Shown here: positions 62,490-64,000 of the stretch, piece by piece
Numbering within the stretch: the first letter of the stretch is position 1
How the letters are laid out: each line of letters opens with the position of its first letter
Notes under the pieces: model-generated
What the model saw: only the letters and a program-made list of their open reading frames with translations
The model's database searches: none
What the model was told of the DNA's origin: nothing
Assembly: GCF_014236795.1 (NCBI RefSeq)
Contig: NZ_CP049017.1
Coordinates: 2,768,001-2,832,000, forward strand
DNA: 64,000 nt
Reading direction: 5' to 3'
Source of the DNA: Xanthomonas theicola
GTDB taxonomy: Bacteria > Pseudomonadota > Gammaproteobacteria > Xanthomonadales > Xanthomonadaceae
Position numbers and translations under genes: made by a program

Positions 62490-64000
62490 TCACGCCAAGG
62501 CCTGGTCGTGCACGCCGGCCACCGCGCGGCCGGACGGATCGGCCATCGTCGCGAAGCTCGCATCCCAGGCGATCGCCGCCGGCGAGGAACAGGCGATCGA
62601 CTTGCCGCCGGGCACGGTCTCGGCCGCGGCGGGGGTGGGGAACGCGCGCTCGAACAGCGTGCGGTAGTAATAGGCTTCCTTGGTCTGCGGCGGGTTGACC
62701 GCGAAGCGCTTGTCGGCCGCGGCCAGTTCGCGGTCGCCGACCTGCGCCTGCGCCTGCGCCTTCAGCCCGTCGATCCAGCCGTAGCCGACGCCGTCGCTGA
62801 ACTGCTCCTTCTGCCGCCACAGGATCGACTCGGGCAGATGGCCCGCGAACGCCTCGCGCAGCACCGCCTTCTCGATGCGCTTGCGGCCATCGGCGCCCAC
62901 CCCCGCCATCTTGTACTGCGCGTCCATGCGCATCGCCACGTCCAGGAACTCCACGTCCAGGAACGGCACGCGCGGCTCCACGCCCCAGGCCATCATCGAC
63001 TTGTTGGCGCGCAGGCAGTCGTAGTTGTGCAGCGCATCCAGCTTGCGGACCAGCTCCTCGTGGAACTCGCGCGCGTTCGGCGCCTTGTGGAAGTACAGGT
63101 AGCCGCCGAAGATCTCGTCGCTGCCCTCGCCGGACAGCACCATCTTCACCCCCATCGCCTTGATCCGCCGCGCCAGCAGGAACATCGGCGTGGACGCGCG
63201 GATGGTGGTGACGTCGTAGGTCTCGATGTGCCGGATCACCTCCGGCAGCGCGTCCAGGCCTTCCTCGAAAGTGTACTCGAAGCCGTGGTGCACGGTGCCC
63301 AGGGCCTCGGCCGCGATCGCCGCGGCGGCCAGGTCGGGCGAGCCGTTGAGGCCGATCGCGAACGAATGCAGGCGCGGCCACCAGGCCTCGGCCTGGTCGT
63401 TGTCCTCGATGCGCTTGCGCGCGAAACGCGCGGCCACCGCCGCCACCAGCGACGAATCCAGGCCGCCGGACAGCAGCACGCCGTACGGCACGTCGGTCAT
63501 CAACTGGCGGTGCACGGCGCGCTCGAACGCCTCGCGCAGTTCCTGCTTGCCCACCTCCACGCCCTGCACCGCCGCGTAGTCGCGCCACGGCTTGTGGTAG
63601 TACTGCAGCAGCTCGCCGCTGGCGCCATCGTAGTAGTGGCCGGGCGGGAACTGGGCGACGTCGGCGCAGCTGTCGGCCAGCGCCTTCATCTCCGAGGCCA
63701 CCCGCAGCCGGCCCTGGGCGTCGTGGCCCCAGTACAGCGGGCACACTCCCATCGGATCGCGCGCGAGCAGCACGCGGCCGGCGGCCTTGTCCCACAGCGC
63801 GAAGGCGAAGATGCCGTTGAGCCGGTCGAGCAGCGCGGCCGGCGCGTCCTCGCGGTACAGCGCATTAATCACCTCGCAGTCCGAGCCGGTCTGGAACGCG
63901 TAGGGCCTGGCCAACTGCGCCTTCAGTTCGCGGTGGTTGTAGATCTCGCCGTTGACCGCCAGCGCCAGCTGCCCGTCGGCGGACAGCAGCGGCTGCGCGC
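62490..64000 (-). CDS. asnB: Asparagine synthetase B (glutamine-hydrolysing), 5' end beyond window
   Basis: Partial gene: the stop is at 62490 and about 503 residues are visible, with roughly the first 60 codons beyond position 64000. AsnB makes asparagine from aspartate, ATP and glutamine. The end of the glutaminase domain is seen (VNGEIYNHRELKAQL, then LNGIFAFALWDK and LLARDPMGVCPLYWG), followed by the synthetase domain with the PP-loop VLLSGGLDSS, the SGEGSDEIFGGYLYFHKAP stretch and VEPRVPFLDVEF. The N-terminal catalytic cysteine is outside the window. It converges with the beta-helix gene. Confidence 0.93.
   Translation of the reverse strand, partial: AQPLLSADGQLALAVNGEIYNHRELKAQLARPYAFQTGSDCEVINALYREDAPAALLDRLNGIFAFALWDKAAGRVLLARDPMGVCPLYWGHDAQGRLRVASEMKALADSCADVAQFPPGHYYDGASGELLQYYHKPWRDYAAVQGVEVGKQELREAFERAVHRQLMTDVPYGVLLSGGLDSSLVAAVAARFARKRIEDNDQAEAWWPRLHSFAIGLNGSPDLAAAAIAAEALGTVHHGFEYTFEEGLDALPEVIRHIETYDVTTIRASTPMFLLARRIKAMGVKMVLSGEGSDEIFGGYLYFHKAPNAREFHEELVRKLDALHNYDCLRANKSMMAWGVEPRVPFLDVEFLDVAMRMDAQYKMAGVGADGRKRIEKAVLREAFAGHLPESILWRQKEQFSDGVGYGWIDGLKAQAQAQVGDRELAAADKRFAVNPPQTKEAYYYRTLFERAFPTPAAAETVPGGKSIACSSPAAIAWDASFATMADPSGRAVAGVHDQALA

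Overview
The window is GC-rich, densely coded DNA from a gammaproteobacterium of the Xanthomonadaceae, most likely Xanthomonas or a close relative. The evidence is the Stenotrophomonas-style emrR-emrC-emrA-emrB drug-efflux operon, an IS1595-family element of the type seen in Xanthomonas, short intergenic palindromes built on GGGAC, and the overall gene content. It is chromosomal: tRNA genes and housekeeping genes (parC, rnr, nth, asnB) dominate.

Layout. 0.8-3.5 kb: an exported protein, then an omega-amidase and a YbdL-type aminotransferase that form a glutamine-transaminase/omega-amidase pair. 3.7-10.7 kb: a complete cytochrome c maturation operon ccmABCDEF-dsbE-ccmH-ccmI. 10.8-16.3 kb: DUF1684 lipoprotein, sulfurtransferase, a DUF1289-Nudix fusion, an FKBP-like protein with a rebuilt core, a crotonase, a small protein and endonuclease III. 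16.3-17.5 kb is non-coding, with repeats and a remnant of a SulP transporter. 17.5-25.0 kb: phosphate uptake (OprO/P-like porin, two pstS paralogues with candidate Pho boxes, pstC-pstA-pstB-phoU). 25.2-27.7 kb: an RcnB-like protein and a damaged bufferin/HvfABC RiPP locus. 27.9-31.4 kb: RNase T, an orphan GvpU-like gene, and a graveyard of kinase, efflux and transposase fragments. 31.4-36.8 kb: rnr, a GFA-family gene and rlmB, plus two near-identical tRNA-Leu(CAG) genes in opposite orientation around a VirK-like gene.

37.4-50.7 kb is the most unusual part. It holds an XRE regulator and then a complete CS1-type (class 5, alternate chaperone-usher) pilus: chaperone, two AT-rich pilin paralogues and usher on the minus strand, with the tip adhesin on the plus strand. 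Between the two pilus blocks lie a BvgS/EvgS-type hybrid sensor kinase and a LuxR/RcsB-type response regulator. An EAL-domain c-di-GMP phosphodiesterase gene follows the adhesin by only 7 bp. This looks like a self-contained pilus module with its own phosphorelay and second-messenger control, similar in logic to the Roc/Rcs-Pvr systems that control cup fimbriae in Pseudomonas.

50.8-55.6 kb: emrR-emrC-emrA-emrB. 55.9-64 kb: parC, a bacterioferritin without the heme-ligating methionine, an N-terminal nucleophile amidase of the penicillin acylase family, a beta-helix protein, and asnB running off the window edge.

All functional statements come from reading motifs and recalled family knowledge. 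No database search was run.
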